A stretch of 64,000 nt of DNA from Vicinamibacterales bacterium (lineage in GTDB: Bacteria; Acidobacteriota; Vicinamibacteria; Vicinamibacterales; JAKQTR01): assembly GCA_025456345.1 (NCBI GenBank), contig JALOKU010000009.1, positions 1 to 64,000 on the forward strand. Direction: 5' to 3'. Shown piece by piece: positions 37,201-46,854 of this stretch (position 1 is its first letter; each line of letters opens with the position of its first letter). The notes under the pieces were generated by a model. That model had not been told where the DNA came from and did not search any database. It saw only the letters and a list, made by a program, of their open reading frames with translations. The translations under genes and the position numbers were made by a program.

Positions 37201-37400
37201 TGGTGCCGATGGCGATGGCGCTCGGCGAGGGCTCCGAGATCCAGGCCCCACTGGCGCGCGTCGTCATCGGCGGCCTCGTGACCTCGACGCTCATTACGCT
37301 CGTGTTCGTGCCCACCGTCTACACCGTCTTCGAAGAGGGCTGGAAGGGTCTCAAGCGCGGTCTTCACCATGAGCCCGCGGAATCGCAGCCGGGTGACTAA
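34272..37400 (+). CDS. RND family efflux permease (AcrB/MdtC-like)
   Basis: 1042 aa; [57 protein letters not shown]; second RND repeat. Confidence 0.96.
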   Translation: MSIPRTAIERPITMYMLCGVIVLLGAISLVRLPVDLMPDVTFPSITVRVSYGGVGPLEMEELVTRPIEQAVSAVAGLEQINATSSEGSSTVRLNFAWGTDLNAAADDVRSRVDRVRGRLPEDADAPILFKFDASAMPIMGVGVEGNMDRVALREMAQNILSPRMERVPGVAAVSVEGGLRRQIHVELSKEKIAALNLSVDRVISILRTENENTPLGEIDEGDTTYLLRSQGQFENLDQIRDLVVQSTGNVPVYLRDIAEVNDATEDLRAFTRINGKPAIRMRVTKQSGENTVAIAELVKAEIARINREVPNVRLMVLDDSSIFIQRSISSVKEAAYLGAFLVVGIIFLFLRDLRSTFIICASIPISIIGTFALLYFSGFTLNTMTFGGLALGVGMIVDASIVVLENSFRHMEQFGKDRRQAAIDGSEEVWSAILASILTHISVFVPLLFLTGISSVMFKQLAIVVMFSLSMSLFVAVTLVPVLCSKLLRLPPPAEARRGLSGRLFTWSETVLSRMDDGYRALLHKALHHRPTVLLAGSALFVLALALLPMIGSELMPQTDEGEVQVDVELPVGTRIERTEATILRLEQMVRELVPELDILISNGGGGGFMGGSGHRGSLTLRLKPRAERTRSNEQVAADLRVKLTGLPGVVLRPRASGGNNQMSRMFNMGGEGRLSLEIRGHDLEDSRALSIRAKALMDQTPGIKGARIGREEGRPELAVRVDRPKAALLGLRQSDVASTLRTNVAGTTAAQFRERGFEYPIVVRLREEDRSRVEDVDQVMLSAGQGQVLQAKNLLDVRTQKGPVQIERRNQERIARVSAEIEVPLSEAVKAVQARLPGMAIPRDFSVGFGTEVEEQAKAFNQLLLTLVLALILTYAVMASQYESLKDPFIIMFSVPLAAIGVVGALLLTGTTFSLQAYIGVIMLAGIVISNAILLVDYTNVLRRRDGLPLREAVELAGRTRLRPILMTSLTTVLGLVPMAMALGEGSEIQAPLARVVIGGLVTSTLITLVFVPTVYTVFEEGWKGLKRGLHHEPAESQPGD

Positions 37401-37403
37401 GTC

Positions 37404-39239
37404 ATGAAAAAGTTCATTATCACGCTCATCGTGCTCGGCGCCATCGCCGCTTCCGTCGGCGCGTACTACAAGTACCGCACCCCCGGCGAAGAGGTGAAGA
37501 TCTCCAAGCTGGCCGTGGCCCGCGGGGACGTCATCGAGTCGGTCGGCGCCACCGGCACCCTCCAGGCGGTGAAGACGGTACTGGTCGGGTCCCAGGTGTC
37601 TGGCAACATCAAGGCGCTGTACGCCGACTTCAACTCGATCGTGAAGAAGGGCCAGGTTGTCGCCGAATTGGATCCGTCGCTGCTCCAGACCCAGATCGAG
37701 CAGGCCCGCGCCAATGTCATCCGCTCGCAGGCCGACCTCGATCGGCTGAAGGTCTCGCTGGAGGACGCGAAGGTGAAGCTGAAGCGGTCCGAGAGCCTGG
37801 CCGCGCGCAAGCTGGTCGCGCCGCAGGAACTGGAGACCGCCCAGGTCGCCGTGCGTTCGGCCGAGGCCCAGATCAAGTCGTCGGAGGCGAGCCTCACGCA
37901 GTCGAAGGCCTCGCTCAACCAGAACGAGGTCAACCTCCAGCACACGGTCATCGAGGCGCCGATTGACGGCATCGTCATTTCGCGCAACGTGGACGTGGGA
38001 CAGACGGTCGCGGCGAGCATGAACGCGCCGACCCTGTTCATCATCGCCGAAGACCTGACGAAGATGCAGGTCAACGCGAATGTCGACGAGTCGGACGTGG
38101 GCCGCATCCGGGCCGGGCAGGCCGTCAAGTTCCGCGTCGACGCCTATCCCCTCGAGGAATTCACGGGCACGGTGTCGCAGGTTCGCCTGCAGCCGATCGT
38201 CACCCAGAACGTCGTGACCTACGCGACGGTCATCGACGTGCCGAACCCGCAACTGAAGCTCAAGCCCGGGATGACCGCGAATGTCACCATCGAAATCGCG
38301 CGGAAAAACGATGTGCTCCGCGTGCCGAACGCGGCGCTGCGGTTCCGGCCGAACGCCGACACGTTCGCGGCGCTGAACCAGGCCGTGCCGCCCGAGATGC
38401 AGCGCGCCGCGGGCGGCGGCCGCCAAGGTATGGGCGGAGGCCGACCTGGCGAGGCTGGCGGCGCGGCGGCCGCCCCGACAGCCGCGCCGGGAGCCGGCTC
38501 CCCTGCGGGCGGCCGTGCGGCATCCGGCGAGAGCCGCGGCGCCCAGAATCCGCCGGCGCCGCCCGCCGCGGGCGCAAGCCAGGGCCAGGGCGGCCAGCGC
38601 GCGCAGAGCGCCGCGCCGGCCGTGGAACAGGGCCAGCGCGGCGCGAGCGGCGGACAGGGCGGGTTCGGCGGCGGACAGAACATGGATCCGGAGGAGCGCC
38701 GCCGCCGCTTCCAGGAGCGCATGGCCAGCATGTCTCCGGAAGAGCGCGCGCAGTTCGAGGCGCGCATGCGCGAGCGCGGCATGGACCCGAACAACCCGGG
38801 TGGTGGCACGCCGGGCGGCGGCCGCGGCGGATTCGGGCAGAGCGGCGCGGCGGGCCCCGGCCAGCGAGGCCAGGGCGGGGCGCCCGGCACGGGCCGTCCA
38901 ACGGGCCAGGCACCGGCTTCGGCGAATCGCGCCGGCGCCCAGACCATCGACCAGCTGTTTGGCCCGCTGCCCGTGACCGAGTCGAGCGGCCGCGTCTGGC
39001 TCGATGCAAGCGGGCAGCTGAAGTCGGTACGCGTGCGCCTGGGCATCACCGACGGCACCTACACCGAGTTGCTGTCGGGCGAGTTGCAGGCCGGCCAGGA
39101 GCTCGTCACGGCTGTCGTCACACCGGCACAAGCGGCCGCCGCGAGCTCGCGGTCGCCGCTGATGCCTGGCGGGCCTGGCGGCGGACGACCCGGCCAGGGA
39201 TTCCCGCAGCAGGGCGGACAGCGCGGCGGAGGCCGCTAG
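37404..39239 (+). CDS. MacA-like periplasmic adaptor with long Gly/Gln/Ala-rich insertion
   Basis: VGSQVSGNIKALYADFNSIVKKGQVVAELDPSLLQTQIEQA; low-complexity residues about 333-510; C-terminal RVRLGITDGTYTELLSGELQAGQELVT. Confidence 0.92.
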   Translation: MKKFIITLIVLGAIAASVGAYYKYRTPGEEVKISKLAVARGDVIESVGATGTLQAVKTVLVGSQVSGNIKALYADFNSIVKKGQVVAELDPSLLQTQIEQARANVIRSQADLDRLKVSLEDAKVKLKRSESLAARKLVAPQELETAQVAVRSAEAQIKSSEASLTQSKASLNQNEVNLQHTVIEAPIDGIVISRNVDVGQTVAASMNAPTLFIIAEDLTKMQVNANVDESDVGRIRAGQAVKFRVDAYPLEEFTGTVSQVRLQPIVTQNVVTYATVIDVPNPQLKLKPGMTANVTIEIARKNDVLRVPNAALRFRPNADTFAALNQAVPPEMQRAAGGGRQGMGGGRPGEAGGAAAAPTAAPGAGSPAGGRAASGESRGAQNPPAPPAAGASQGQGGQRAQSAAPAVEQGQRGASGGQGGFGGGQNMDPEERRRRFQERMASMSPEERAQFEARMRERGMDPNNPGGGTPGGGRGGFGQSGAAGPGQRGQGGAPGTGRPTGQAPASANRAGAQTIDQLFGPLPVTESSGRVWLDASGQLKSVRVRLGITDGTYTELLSGELQAGQELVTAVVTPAQAAAASSRSPLMPGGPGGGRPGQGFPQQGGQRGGGR

Positions 39240-39243
39240 GGCC

Positions 39244-40068
39244 ATGCCTGTTATCTCGGTCAGGAACCTGAAGAAGACCTACATCGTCGGAGACATCCAG
39301 GTCCACGCCCTGCGCGGCGTGAGCGTGGATGTCGAGGCGGGCGAGTTCGTGTGCGTGACCGGGCCGTCCGGCTCGGGCAAGTCGACGTTCATGCACATCC
39401 TGGGCTGCCTCGACAAGCCGACCGCCGGCCAGTACATCCTCGGCGATCAGGACGTGTCGACGATGTCGCGCGACGAGCTCGCGAAGGTCCGGAACCACCG
39501 GATCGGATTCGTCTTCCAGGGTTTCAACCTGCTGTCGCGGACAAGCGCCATCGAGAACGTGGAACTGCCGCTGCTCTACAGCCGCGAGCACATCAAGGCG
39601 TCGGATCGGCACAAGCGCGCGCGCTCCGCGCTCGAAATCGTCGGGCTGCTCGATCGATCGCACCACCACCCGAACCAGCTGTCCGGCGGGCAGCAGCAGC
39701 GCGTGGCGATCGCGCGCGCGCTCATCAACGACCCGTCCATCCTGCTGGCCGACGAGCCGACCGGGAACCTTGACAGCCGCACCAGCATCGAGGTGATGGA
39801 CGTGTTCCAGCGCCTCAACATCGAGCGCGGCATCACGATCCTGCTCATCACCCACGAGCACGACATCGCCGAGTACGGCACCCGGACGATTGCGTTCCGC
39901 GACGGGCACATCGTGCGGGACGAGTTCAACCAGCACCGGCGCTGGGCGAAGGACGAACTGGCGGCGCTGCCGCCGCCCGAGGTGAACGGCACCACAGACT
40001 CGCCGAGCGGCGGCCTCAAGCGGAAATCGGCGCCCAAGGCCGCAGCGGCCGGGCCGGCCGGGAGCTGA
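39244..40068 (+). CDS. MacB-like ABC transporter ATPase
   Basis: VTGPSGSGKSTFMHILGCLDKPTAG; LSGGQQQRVAIARAL; LLADEPTGNLD. Confidence 0.95.
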   Translation: MPVISVRNLKKTYIVGDIQVHALRGVSVDVEAGEFVCVTGPSGSGKSTFMHILGCLDKPTAGQYILGDQDVSTMSRDELAKVRNHRIGFVFQGFNLLSRTSAIENVELPLLYSREHIKASDRHKRARSALEIVGLLDRSHHHPNQLSGGQQQRVAIARALINDPSILLADEPTGNLDSRTSIEVMDVFQRLNIERGITILLITHEHDIAEYGTRTIAFRDGHIVRDEFNQHRRWAKDELAALPPPEVNGTTDSPSGGLKRKSAPKAAAAGPAGS

Positions 40069-40072
40069 ACCC

Positions 40073-41296
40073 ATGATGCGACTGTTGATGATCCTCCGCG
40101 TCGCGCTCAAAGCGCTCAACCGCAACAAGATGCGCACGGTGCTGACCATGCTGGGCATGATCATCGGCGTGGCCGCGGTCATCGCGATGGTGGCGCTCGG
40201 CAAGGGCGCCCAGTCGTCGATCGAAGCCCAGATCAAGTCCGCCGGCACGAACATCATCAACGTGATGTCCGGGAACTTCATGTCGATGGGCGTGCGTCAG
40301 GGATCTGGCGCCTCGAACACCCTGACGGTCGAGGATGCCGCGGCCATCCGCCAGATGATCCCCACGGCGCAGTATGTCGCCCCAGGCGTGAACACGCGGA
40401 ACCAGGTCATCGCGGGCAACCAGAACTGGCAGACCCGCATCGAGGGCACCGACGTCGAATTCCCGATGATTCGATCGTGGCCCCTGAAGTACGGGGCGTT
40501 CTTCTCCACGCAGGACGTGACCAGTTCGACCAAGGTCGTGGTGATGGGTTCAGTCGTCGCTACCAACCTGTTCGGCGAAGACGTCGATCCGACCGGCCAG
40601 ATCGTCCGGATCAAGAACCAGCCTTTCAAGGTCATCGGCGTGATGACGAGCAAGGGGTCGGGCACCGGGTTCGACGATCAGGACGACAAGGTGTACGTGC
40701 CCTACACGACGGCGCAGAAGAAGCTGATGGGCATCCAGCACATCCAGGGCATCACGGTCTCCGCGGTCTCGGCCACCGACGTCAAGTTGACGGCCGACGC
40801 GATCACGGAACTTCTGCGCACGCGGCACAAGATCATGCCGGGCGACACCGACGACTTCATGGTGCGCACGCTCGAGGAGATGGCGGCCATGCGGACCGAG
40901 ACCACCAAGACGATGACGGCGCTGCTTGCCGGCATCGCAGGCGTCTCGCTGCTGGTCGGCGGCATCGGGATCATGAACATCATGCTCGTGTCGGTCACCG
41001 AGCGGACGCGCGAGATCGGCCTCCGCATGGCCATCGGCGCCCGCGGGTCGGACGTGCTCATGCAGTTCCTCGTTGAGGCCGTCGTGCTCAGCCTCTTCGG
41101 CGGCGGCATCGGCATCGCGCTCGGGTTCGGGATTTCCTGGGGCGTGACGAGGTTCCTCACCTGGCCGACCACGATCTCTTCGGACGCCGTGGCGCTGGCG
41201 TTCGGCTTCTCCGCGATGATCGGCATCTTCTTCGGCTTCTACCCGGCCACGAAGGCCGCGAAGCTCGACCCCATCGAAGCGCTGCGCTTCGAGTAA
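40073..41296 (+). CDS. MacB-like ABC transporter permease (FtsX-type)
   Basis: MRTVLTMLGMIIGVAAVIAMVALGKGA; LLVGGIGIMNIMLVSVTERTREIGLRMAIGAR; PATKAAKLDPIEALRFE. Confidence 0.95.
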   Translation: MMRLLMILRVALKALNRNKMRTVLTMLGMIIGVAAVIAMVALGKGAQSSIEAQIKSAGTNIINVMSGNFMSMGVRQGSGASNTLTVEDAAAIRQMIPTAQYVAPGVNTRNQVIAGNQNWQTRIEGTDVEFPMIRSWPLKYGAFFSTQDVTSSTKVVVMGSVVATNLFGEDVDPTGQIVRIKNQPFKVIGVMTSKGSGTGFDDQDDKVYVPYTTAQKKLMGIQHIQGITVSAVSATDVKLTADAITELLRTRHKIMPGDTDDFMVRTLEEMAAMRTETTKTMTALLAGIAGVSLLVGGIGIMNIMLVSVTERTREIGLRMAIGARGSDVLMQFLVEAVVLSLFGGGIGIALGFGISWGVTRFLTWPTTISSDAVALAFGFSAMIGIFFGFYPATKAAKLDPIEALRFE

Positions 41297-41316
41297 CCCG
41301 CAACAAGGAGTCCGGT

Positions 41317-41814
41317 ATGACAAGAACGTCCGTGTTGGTTGCCCTCCTCGCCTTCGTCCTGGCGCTCCCCGCCCTGGCGGTCGCGCAGTCTCCCAACTTC
41401 TCCGGGAAGTGGATCCAGGACGTGGAGAAGAGCGATCCGCCACCCCAGGGCATGGGCGGCGGCGGCGGGCGCGGCCCCGCAGGCCCCCAGAGCTACACCA
41501 TCGCCCAGACGGCCACCGAGCTGGCCATCGAGCGTGAGACGCCCAACGGGGTGATGAAGTCCGTGTTCAAGCTCGACGGCAGCGAGAGCGTCAATGCCGG
41601 CGGCCGCGGCGGCGAGATCAAGAGCAAGAGCAAGTGGGACGGCGCGAAACTGGTCACCACCAGCGTCCAGACCATGAACATGCAGGGGAACGAAGTCACG
41701 ATCGAATCGACCGAGACCCGCAGCCTCGAGGCTGACGGCACCATGACGGTGGTCACCGTCCGAAAGACCCCGAACGGCGAAACCACCCGCAAGCTGGTCT
41801 TCAAGAAGGCCTAG
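41317..41814 (+). CDS. Secreted hypothetical protein
   Basis: Signal peptide; ANFSGKWIQDVEKSD-like start, Gly-rich patch. Confidence 0.65.
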   Translation: MTRTSVLVALLAFVLALPALAVAQSPNFSGKWIQDVEKSDPPPQGMGGGGGRGPAGPQSYTIAQTATELAIERETPNGVMKSVFKLDGSESVNAGGRGGEIKSKSKWDGAKLVTTSVQTMNMQGNEVTIESTETRSLEADGTMTVVTVRKTPNGETTRKLVFKKA

Positions 41815-42056
41815 CCGAGCGCCTTCAGATCCGCGTCGAGCGCCGCGAGCGCCCGCTCCAGTGCATGCCGCTGGGCGGGCGACGCGGCCCTGGACAAATC
41901 GGCCGATGTCCGCGCGCGGGCCAGGTTCAGCGTCTGACGACGCTGGAGCCGGGCGCGCTCGTCGTCGGACAGCGGCCGTCCCTTCCTGTCCTCGCGGCCG
42001 CGCGCCGCCTCTTCCTGCTGGTACTCCACCGACTTGCTGTCAAAACCGCGGGCCAT
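41811..42056 (-). CDS. Small charged hypothetical protein (81 aa)
   Basis: MARGFDSKSVEYQQEEAARGREDRKGRPLSDDERARLQRRQTLNLAR; convergent with the preceding gene. Confidence 0.55.
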   Translation of the reverse strand: MARGFDSKSVEYQQEEAARGREDRKGRPLSDDERARLQRRQTLNLARARTSADLSRAASPAQRHALERALAALDADLKALG

Positions 42057-42070
42057 CGTGTTAATCCATC

Positions 42071-42100
42071 AGGGGCTGGGGTCTAGGGGCTAGGGGCTGG
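42071..42100. repeat. Short degenerate copy of the AGGGRCT heptamer repeat
   Basis: AGGGGCT GGGGTCT AGGGGCT AGGGGCT GG. Confidence 0.8.
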
Positions 42101-42124
42101 TCCGCACGCACATGGCACCTCCGC

Positions 42125-42955
42125 CTAGCCATCGAACGATAACAGCGACGTCACCAGATCGGGTCTTCTGTCCCGCAAGAACAACTGTCTCGCGTGGCAG
42201 GACAGCAGTTGCGCCAGGTCGAGGTCCGCGTAGACAATGGCTTCGGCCGCCGCAGGCCCGCGCGCGATGACGCGTCCGGACGGGTCGCAGACGAACGACT
42301 CGCCTGCGAAGGTCATCGACGGCTCAGCGCCGACCCGATTCGCCAGGGCCGTAAAATAGCCATTCTGAAACGCCGCCACCCGGAGTTCGGCCTCATACAG
42401 CCCGTCGGGCCACTCCCCCAACATTCCCGCCTGGGGCACGACGACGACATCGGCCCGCTGCAGGCCAAGGCTGCGCATCACTTCGGGATAGTGCCGGTCG
42501 TAGCAGATGGCCACGCCAATCCGTCCCGCGGCCGTGTCGTACACCGGCAGGCCGCGGTCACCGGGCGTGTAGTAGTCCTGCTCGTAGAAGTGCGGCATCT
42601 GCGCGACGTGCAGCATGCGTGTGGTGCCGAGCAGACGGCCGTCGGCGTCAATGACCGGCGAGCTGTCGAAGGCACGGTCGCCCTCACGTTCGTACAGGTT
42701 CAAGACAATCACGGTGCCCAGTTCGGCGGCCAGCCTGGCGAATGCCTCGGTGGTCGGTCCGGGCACCGGTTCGGCGAGTTCGAGCGGCGGCGGCCCGCCG
42801 CACCGGCGGCACGGGAAGAACGGCGTGAACGCCAATTCGGGAAACGCCACGAGCGCAGCGCCGCCGGCCGCTGCTTCCCGGACGGCGTCGAGTCCCCGAG
42901 CCACGTTGACGGCGTGATTCGCACCCGCCTGATGCTGGATGAGCGCGACGCGCAT
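42125..42955 (-). CDS. Carbon-nitrogen hydrolase (nitrilase superfamily)
   Basis: AFPELAFTPFFPCR; GRIGVAICYDRHYPEVMRSLGLQRADVVVVPQA. Confidence 0.9.
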   Translation of the reverse strand: MRVALIQHQAGANHAVNVARGLDAVREAAAGGAALVAFPELAFTPFFPCRRCGGPPPLELAEPVPGPTTEAFARLAAELGTVIVLNLYEREGDRAFDSSPVIDADGRLLGTTRMLHVAQMPHFYEQDYYTPGDRGLPVYDTAAGRIGVAICYDRHYPEVMRSLGLQRADVVVVPQAGMLGEWPDGLYEAELRVAAFQNGYFTALANRVGAEPSMTFAGESFVCDPSGRVIARGPAAAEAIVYADLDLAQLLSCHARQLFLRDRRPDLVTSLLSFDG

Positions 42956-42959
42956 AGGG

Positions 42960-43418
42960 CTACCCCTCACCCAGCGACCGCAACAGCTCGGCCACTGTCC
43001 GCCCCGTCACCGGGTCCAGCAGGTCCGGGGCGATCTGGCACAGCGGGGCCAGCACGAATCGCCGCCCCCTGAATCTCGGATGGGGAACGGCGAGGCCCGG
43101 TTCATCGATGATCGCGGAACCGAAGAGGATGAGGTCAAGGTCGAGAGTACGGGGGGCGCCAGGATACGGCCGCCGGCGCCCGGCCGCCTGCTCGATGGCC
43201 TGCAACAGGGCGAGCAGCGACCGCGGTTCGCCCTCCCAGCCGCCAACCGCGGCGCCGTTGAGGAACAACGGCTGCTCGCCGACGCCCTCCGGTTGCGTGT
43301 CGATGAAGCCTGAGGCCGTGAGGCCGGCCAGGTGCCTGGCGAGCTCGTCGACAGCGCCATTCAGTGAGGCCACTCGATCCCCCAGGTTGCTGCCAAGGGC
43401 GATGGCGGCTCGCACCAT
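42960..43418 (-). CDS. folK: 2-amino-4-hydroxy-6-hydroxymethyldihydropteridine diphosphokinase
   Basis: AIALGSNLGDRVASLNGAV; RTLDLDLILFGSAIIDEPGLAVPHPRFRGRRFVLAPLCQIAPDL. Confidence 0.92.
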   Translation of the reverse strand: MVRAAIALGSNLGDRVASLNGAVDELARHLAGLTASGFIDTQPEGVGEQPLFLNGAAVGGWEGEPRSLLALLQAIEQAAGRRRPYPGAPRTLDLDLILFGSAIIDEPGLAVPHPRFRGRRFVLAPLCQIAPDLLDPVTGRTVAELLRSLGEG

Positions 43419-43422
43419 TCGG

Positions 43423-43911
43423 CTACTCGACCCAGCGCCGCGGGAGGACGCCGCCGCCGGTGCCAGTGCTTTCGGGCCGCCGGCCGAGGAGGTCGGTACT
43501 CCCGACCGCGGCCTGCGCGAAAAACCGCTGGTGCTCGGCGACCTCCCCGAGCACGAGTTCCAGCAACTTCCGGTCGCGCGCCTGCGTCATCGCGGCCACG
43601 CGAGGCCGCCAGCGGACCAGGAACTCCCCCGCCGTCCGGGCATCGTCATCGGCCACCGCCCGCGCCGCGTCTGCGGACCCGCCGCCCGGCAGCGTGACCT
43701 CGGTTGCCGCGTCGGCGGCGACACCGCCGGCCTCGACGATCGCACTCCGGAGCCAGTCGAGGTGGGTGTCCTCGCGCGCCAGCACGTATTGATAGGCGTT
43801 GTTGCTGTCGTAGGCCGACACCCGCTCGGCGCCTGCCTGGTGGCGGTAGAAAAGCGCCGCCTTCTCGCGGAAGAACTCCTGGAGCAGGGCGAGGCTGTCG
43901 GTCGGGTTCAC
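43423..43911 (-). CDS. Ferritin-like helical protein, hypothetical
   Basis: DSNNAYQYVLAREDTHLDWLRSAIVEAGG; TEVTLPGG; GTG start overlapping the end of the upstream DksA-like gene. Confidence 0.65.
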   Translation of the reverse strand: MNPTDSLALLQEFFREKAALFYRHQAGAERVSAYDSNNAYQYVLAREDTHLDWLRSAIVEAGGVAADAATEVTLPGGGSADAARAVADDDARTAGEFLVRWRPRVAAMTQARDRKLLELVLGEVAEHQRFFAQAAVGSTDLLGRRPESTGTGGGVLPRRWVE

Positions 43912-44240
43912 GAGTTCTGTTTCTCTTTGCAGGTGATGCAGACGCGGGTCCAAGGAATCGCGGTGAGGCGGGCGGCGGAAATCGGTTCGCCGCAATCCCG
44001 GCAGATCCCGAAGTTGCCCTTCTCGAGCCGTGCCAGCGCCTCTTCGATGGCCTGCAGGATCTTGGCGTCGGTCTGCTTCAGCTTGAGCTGGATGTGGACC
44101 TCGTTGTTGCCGTCGGCCTGGTCGGCCATGTCGCCCTGCCGGGAGTTGTTCTCCATCGTCGCCGCCAGGGGGCGGACCCCGCCGGTGGTGAGGATTTCTG
44201 ATTTCTTCCGCACGAGGGCTTCGCGGTAATTTTCGGACAT
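43908..44240 (-). CDS. TraR/DksA family zinc-finger protein
   Basis: ALARLEKGNFGICRDCGEPISAARLTAIPWTRVCITCKEKQ. Confidence 0.93.
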   Translation of the reverse strand: MSENYREALVRKKSEILTTGGVRPLAATMENNSRQGDMADQADGNNEVHIQLKLKQTDAKILQAIEEALARLEKGNFGICRDCGEPISAARLTAIPWTRVCITCKEKQNS

Positions 44241-44318
44241 CGCACCTACTCCTGCGCCATCGGCGACGCGGCGAAGTTCACATCATAACACGTCTAATTT
44301 GGGGGCCGGCCCGCGGTG

Positions 44319-46850
44319 CTATTCGGCCCGCAACGTCGCCAGCGGCTTCCGGCGAAGCACGTCGAGGCTGGCCGTGACGCCGACGGCGGCAACCAGCGCC
44401 GAGGCCAGCCCGACGGCCGCCGCGAGTGTGCCGGGGGCGGGTTCCCAGGGCAGGTCGAGCACGTAGCGGGCGACCGCCCAGGACAGGCCGGACGCGCCAG
44501 CTGCCCCGATGACACCCGCCGCCGCCCCGATGAGGCCGTATTCGACCAGCAGCATGGCGGCGACGTGGCCGGTAGTCGCCCCGAGCGTCTTCAGGATCGC
44601 GGTCTCGTACATGCGCTGAAACCGCGTCATCGAAACCGACCCGATGAGGATCAGGATGCCGCTGACGAGCACGAGCGTTCCGACGATGGTCACCGCCAGC
44701 GAGACCGTGCGCAGCACCCGGGTGATCCCGGCGAGGATCTCGCGCACGTCGATGACCGACACGTTCGGGAACCTGGCCGTGAGGTCACGCTGGAATCGCG
44801 CTCGAGCCGCCGCGTCGCCTGGCCCTCTCACGGGTGCGACGAACGTGCCCGGCGCCGACTCGAGCACGCCGGGCCGGAAGACGAACATGAACCCGCCGGC
44901 GCGCGCGTCGGCCCAGTCCACCCGGCGTACGTTGGTGACGGTCGCTTCAATCGCCCGGCCGAGGACGTCGAACCGGATGACGTCCCCGGTCCCGAGCCGC
45001 TCACGCTCGGCGAGGCCCTGCTCGACCGAGACCTGCGCGCCGGCGGCAGGCGCGGCCGGCCAGAACTCTCCCGCCACGAGGCGTTCATTGTCCGCCAGGC
45101 CCGCGCGGTACGTGACCACGTACTCCCGGCCAAGCCCGCGTCCCCGGCTGCGGACGTCCTCGTAGCTGTCAAGCGCGGTCTCCCTCCCGCGGATCGCCGT
45201 GATCCGCGCGCGCAGCACCGGGATCAGCGTCGCCTCGCCCGGCGCGCCGGGCCCGCGGAGAAACGCGCGAACGCCGTCGGCCTGGTCCGGCTGGACATCG
45301 ATGAGGAACATGTCCGGCGAGTCCGGCCGCATGCTGACCGCCATCGCCCGCAGCACGTCCTCCTGGAGCACGCGCACGCCGACCACGAGGAAGGTTCCAA
45401 GTCCCACGGCCAGCAGCACCGGCCGGACCTGGCTCCCGGGCCGTCCGACCCGGCGCGACGCGTAGCGGATGGCGAGGCGATGGCTCCGCTGCAGGGGCCG
45501 CATCGCCCGCACGAGCAGGATGCCCGCGCCCATCAGCACCGCCGACACGCCCGCGAACCCGGTGGCCAGGATCAGGCCCACACGCCACGACCCGGCCTGC
45601 CACGCGGCCATCGCCACCAGCAGGGCCCCGATGACGAACGTCGTGCCGAACCACACGGCGTCGCGCCGGGGCCGCGGAGGCTCCGAGGCCCGCAGCAGGA
45701 TCGACGGTCGCACGTGCCGCACATCGAGCAGCGGCACCAGGGCAAACAGCAGCGCGACCAGCAGCCCGATGCCCGCGCCCTGCGCGACAGCGCTGGCGGT
45801 CAGCCCTGCGCCCGCCTCGACGCCGGTGGCGGCGGCCACGGCAGGCCGCAGCCACGCCACCGCGCCGGCCGCCAGGATCACGCCGATGGCGCTGCCCGTC
45901 AGGCCCATCAAGACGACCTGCGCGACGTAGACCGTCAGCACCTGCCTCGTACTGCCGCCGACGCACTTCAGAACCGCCACGCTGCGGAGCTTCTGCTGGA
46001 CGAAGACGCGGATCACGCTCCAGACCCCGACCCCGCCGAGCAGCACGATGATGAGGCCGACCAGGCTGAGGTAGTTCTCGGCCCGCCCGAGTTCACGGCC
46101 CAGTTCGTCCTCGGCGGACCGCGACGTCCTCACCGACACGAACCGGCCGCGAAACGCCTGCCGCAGGTCGCGCGCCAGCCGCTCGGTGTCAGGGCCGGGC
46201 ATTCTGAGGAGCATCCGGTGCGTGGCGCGGCTGCCGAGCCCCAGCAACCCGGAGGCCTTGAGATCTTCGAGGTCGACGATTGCCCGCGTGCCGAAACTGA
46301 ACGAGCCGACGCGCCGGCCCGGCTCCGCCAGCACCACCCCTCGGATGGTGAACCGGGCGTCGCCCATGATCACGTCGTCGCCGACCGCGACGTCGAGTTG
46401 CGCGAGAAGCTCGGGGCGCACCAGCAGCCCCCGCCGTTCCAGCAGCCGGTGCGTGTAGCGGCCGCCCCCGTCCAGCTCGACGGTGCCGTACAGCGGGTAT
46501 TCCGGCTCGACGCCAAGCAGTTCGACGAGGCGTGACGCGGCTTTCGCAGGATCGGCCGGCCGTACCATCGTCAGCGTCTCGACCTGCTGCGAGGCCGCGG
46601 CGGCTTGATACGGCGCGACGAGGCCCCCGATAACGGCCCGCGCCGCATCGTCCCAGGCGCCGCTCGTGGACAGCGCGAGATCCCCTCCCAGCCGCGTGCG
46701 CGCCTCGCTGAGCAGCGCCGCCCGCACGCCCTGAACGACGGACCGGAGGGTGACGATTGAGGCGACCCCGATCGACAGGCAGAGGAAGAAGAACAGCAGG
46801 CGCCGCCAGGCCCACCGCATCTCCCGCCACGCCATCCGGACGACGAACAT
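44319..46850 (-). CDS. ABC transporter permease, YbbP-like (two FtsX domains)
   Basis: About 840 aa; VRMAWREMRWAWRRLLFFFLCLSIGVASIVTLRSV; FtsX repeats; ATPase immediately upstream. Confidence 0.87.
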   Translation of the reverse strand: MFVVRMAWREMRWAWRRLLFFFLCLSIGVASIVTLRSVVQGVRAALLSEARTRLGGDLALSTSGAWDDAARAVIGGLVAPYQAAAASQQVETLTMVRPADPAKAASRLVELLGVEPEYPLYGTVELDGGGRYTHRLLERRGLLVRPELLAQLDVAVGDDVIMGDARFTIRGVVLAEPGRRVGSFSFGTRAIVDLEDLKASGLLGLGSRATHRMLLRMPGPDTERLARDLRQAFRGRFVSVRTSRSAEDELGRELGRAENYLSLVGLIIVLLGGVGVWSVIRVFVQQKLRSVAVLKCVGGSTRQVLTVYVAQVVLMGLTGSAIGVILAAGAVAWLRPAVAAATGVEAGAGLTASAVAQGAGIGLLVALLFALVPLLDVRHVRPSILLRASEPPRPRRDAVWFGTTFVIGALLVAMAAWQAGSWRVGLILATGFAGVSAVLMGAGILLVRAMRPLQRSHRLAIRYASRRVGRPGSQVRPVLLAVGLGTFLVVGVRVLQEDVLRAMAVSMRPDSPDMFLIDVQPDQADGVRAFLRGPGAPGEATLIPVLRARITAIRGRETALDSYEDVRSRGRGLGREYVVTYRAGLADNERLVAGEFWPAAPAAGAQVSVEQGLAERERLGTGDVIRFDVLGRAIEATVTNVRRVDWADARAGGFMFVFRPGVLESAPGTFVAPVRGPGDAAARARFQRDLTARFPNVSVIDVREILAGITRVLRTVSLAVTIVGTLVLVSGILILIGSVSMTRFQRMYETAILKTLGATTGHVAAMLLVEYGLIGAAAGVIGAAGASGLSWAVARYVLDLPWEPAPGTLAAAVGLASALVAAVGVTASLDVLRRKPLATLRAE

Positions 46851-46854
46851 GACG

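Noticed and set aside
34353-39245. 1630-aa minus-strand ORF
   Set aside because: Antisense shadow of the RND pump and MacA-like genes; composition typical of high-GC spurious frames, no recognisable domain
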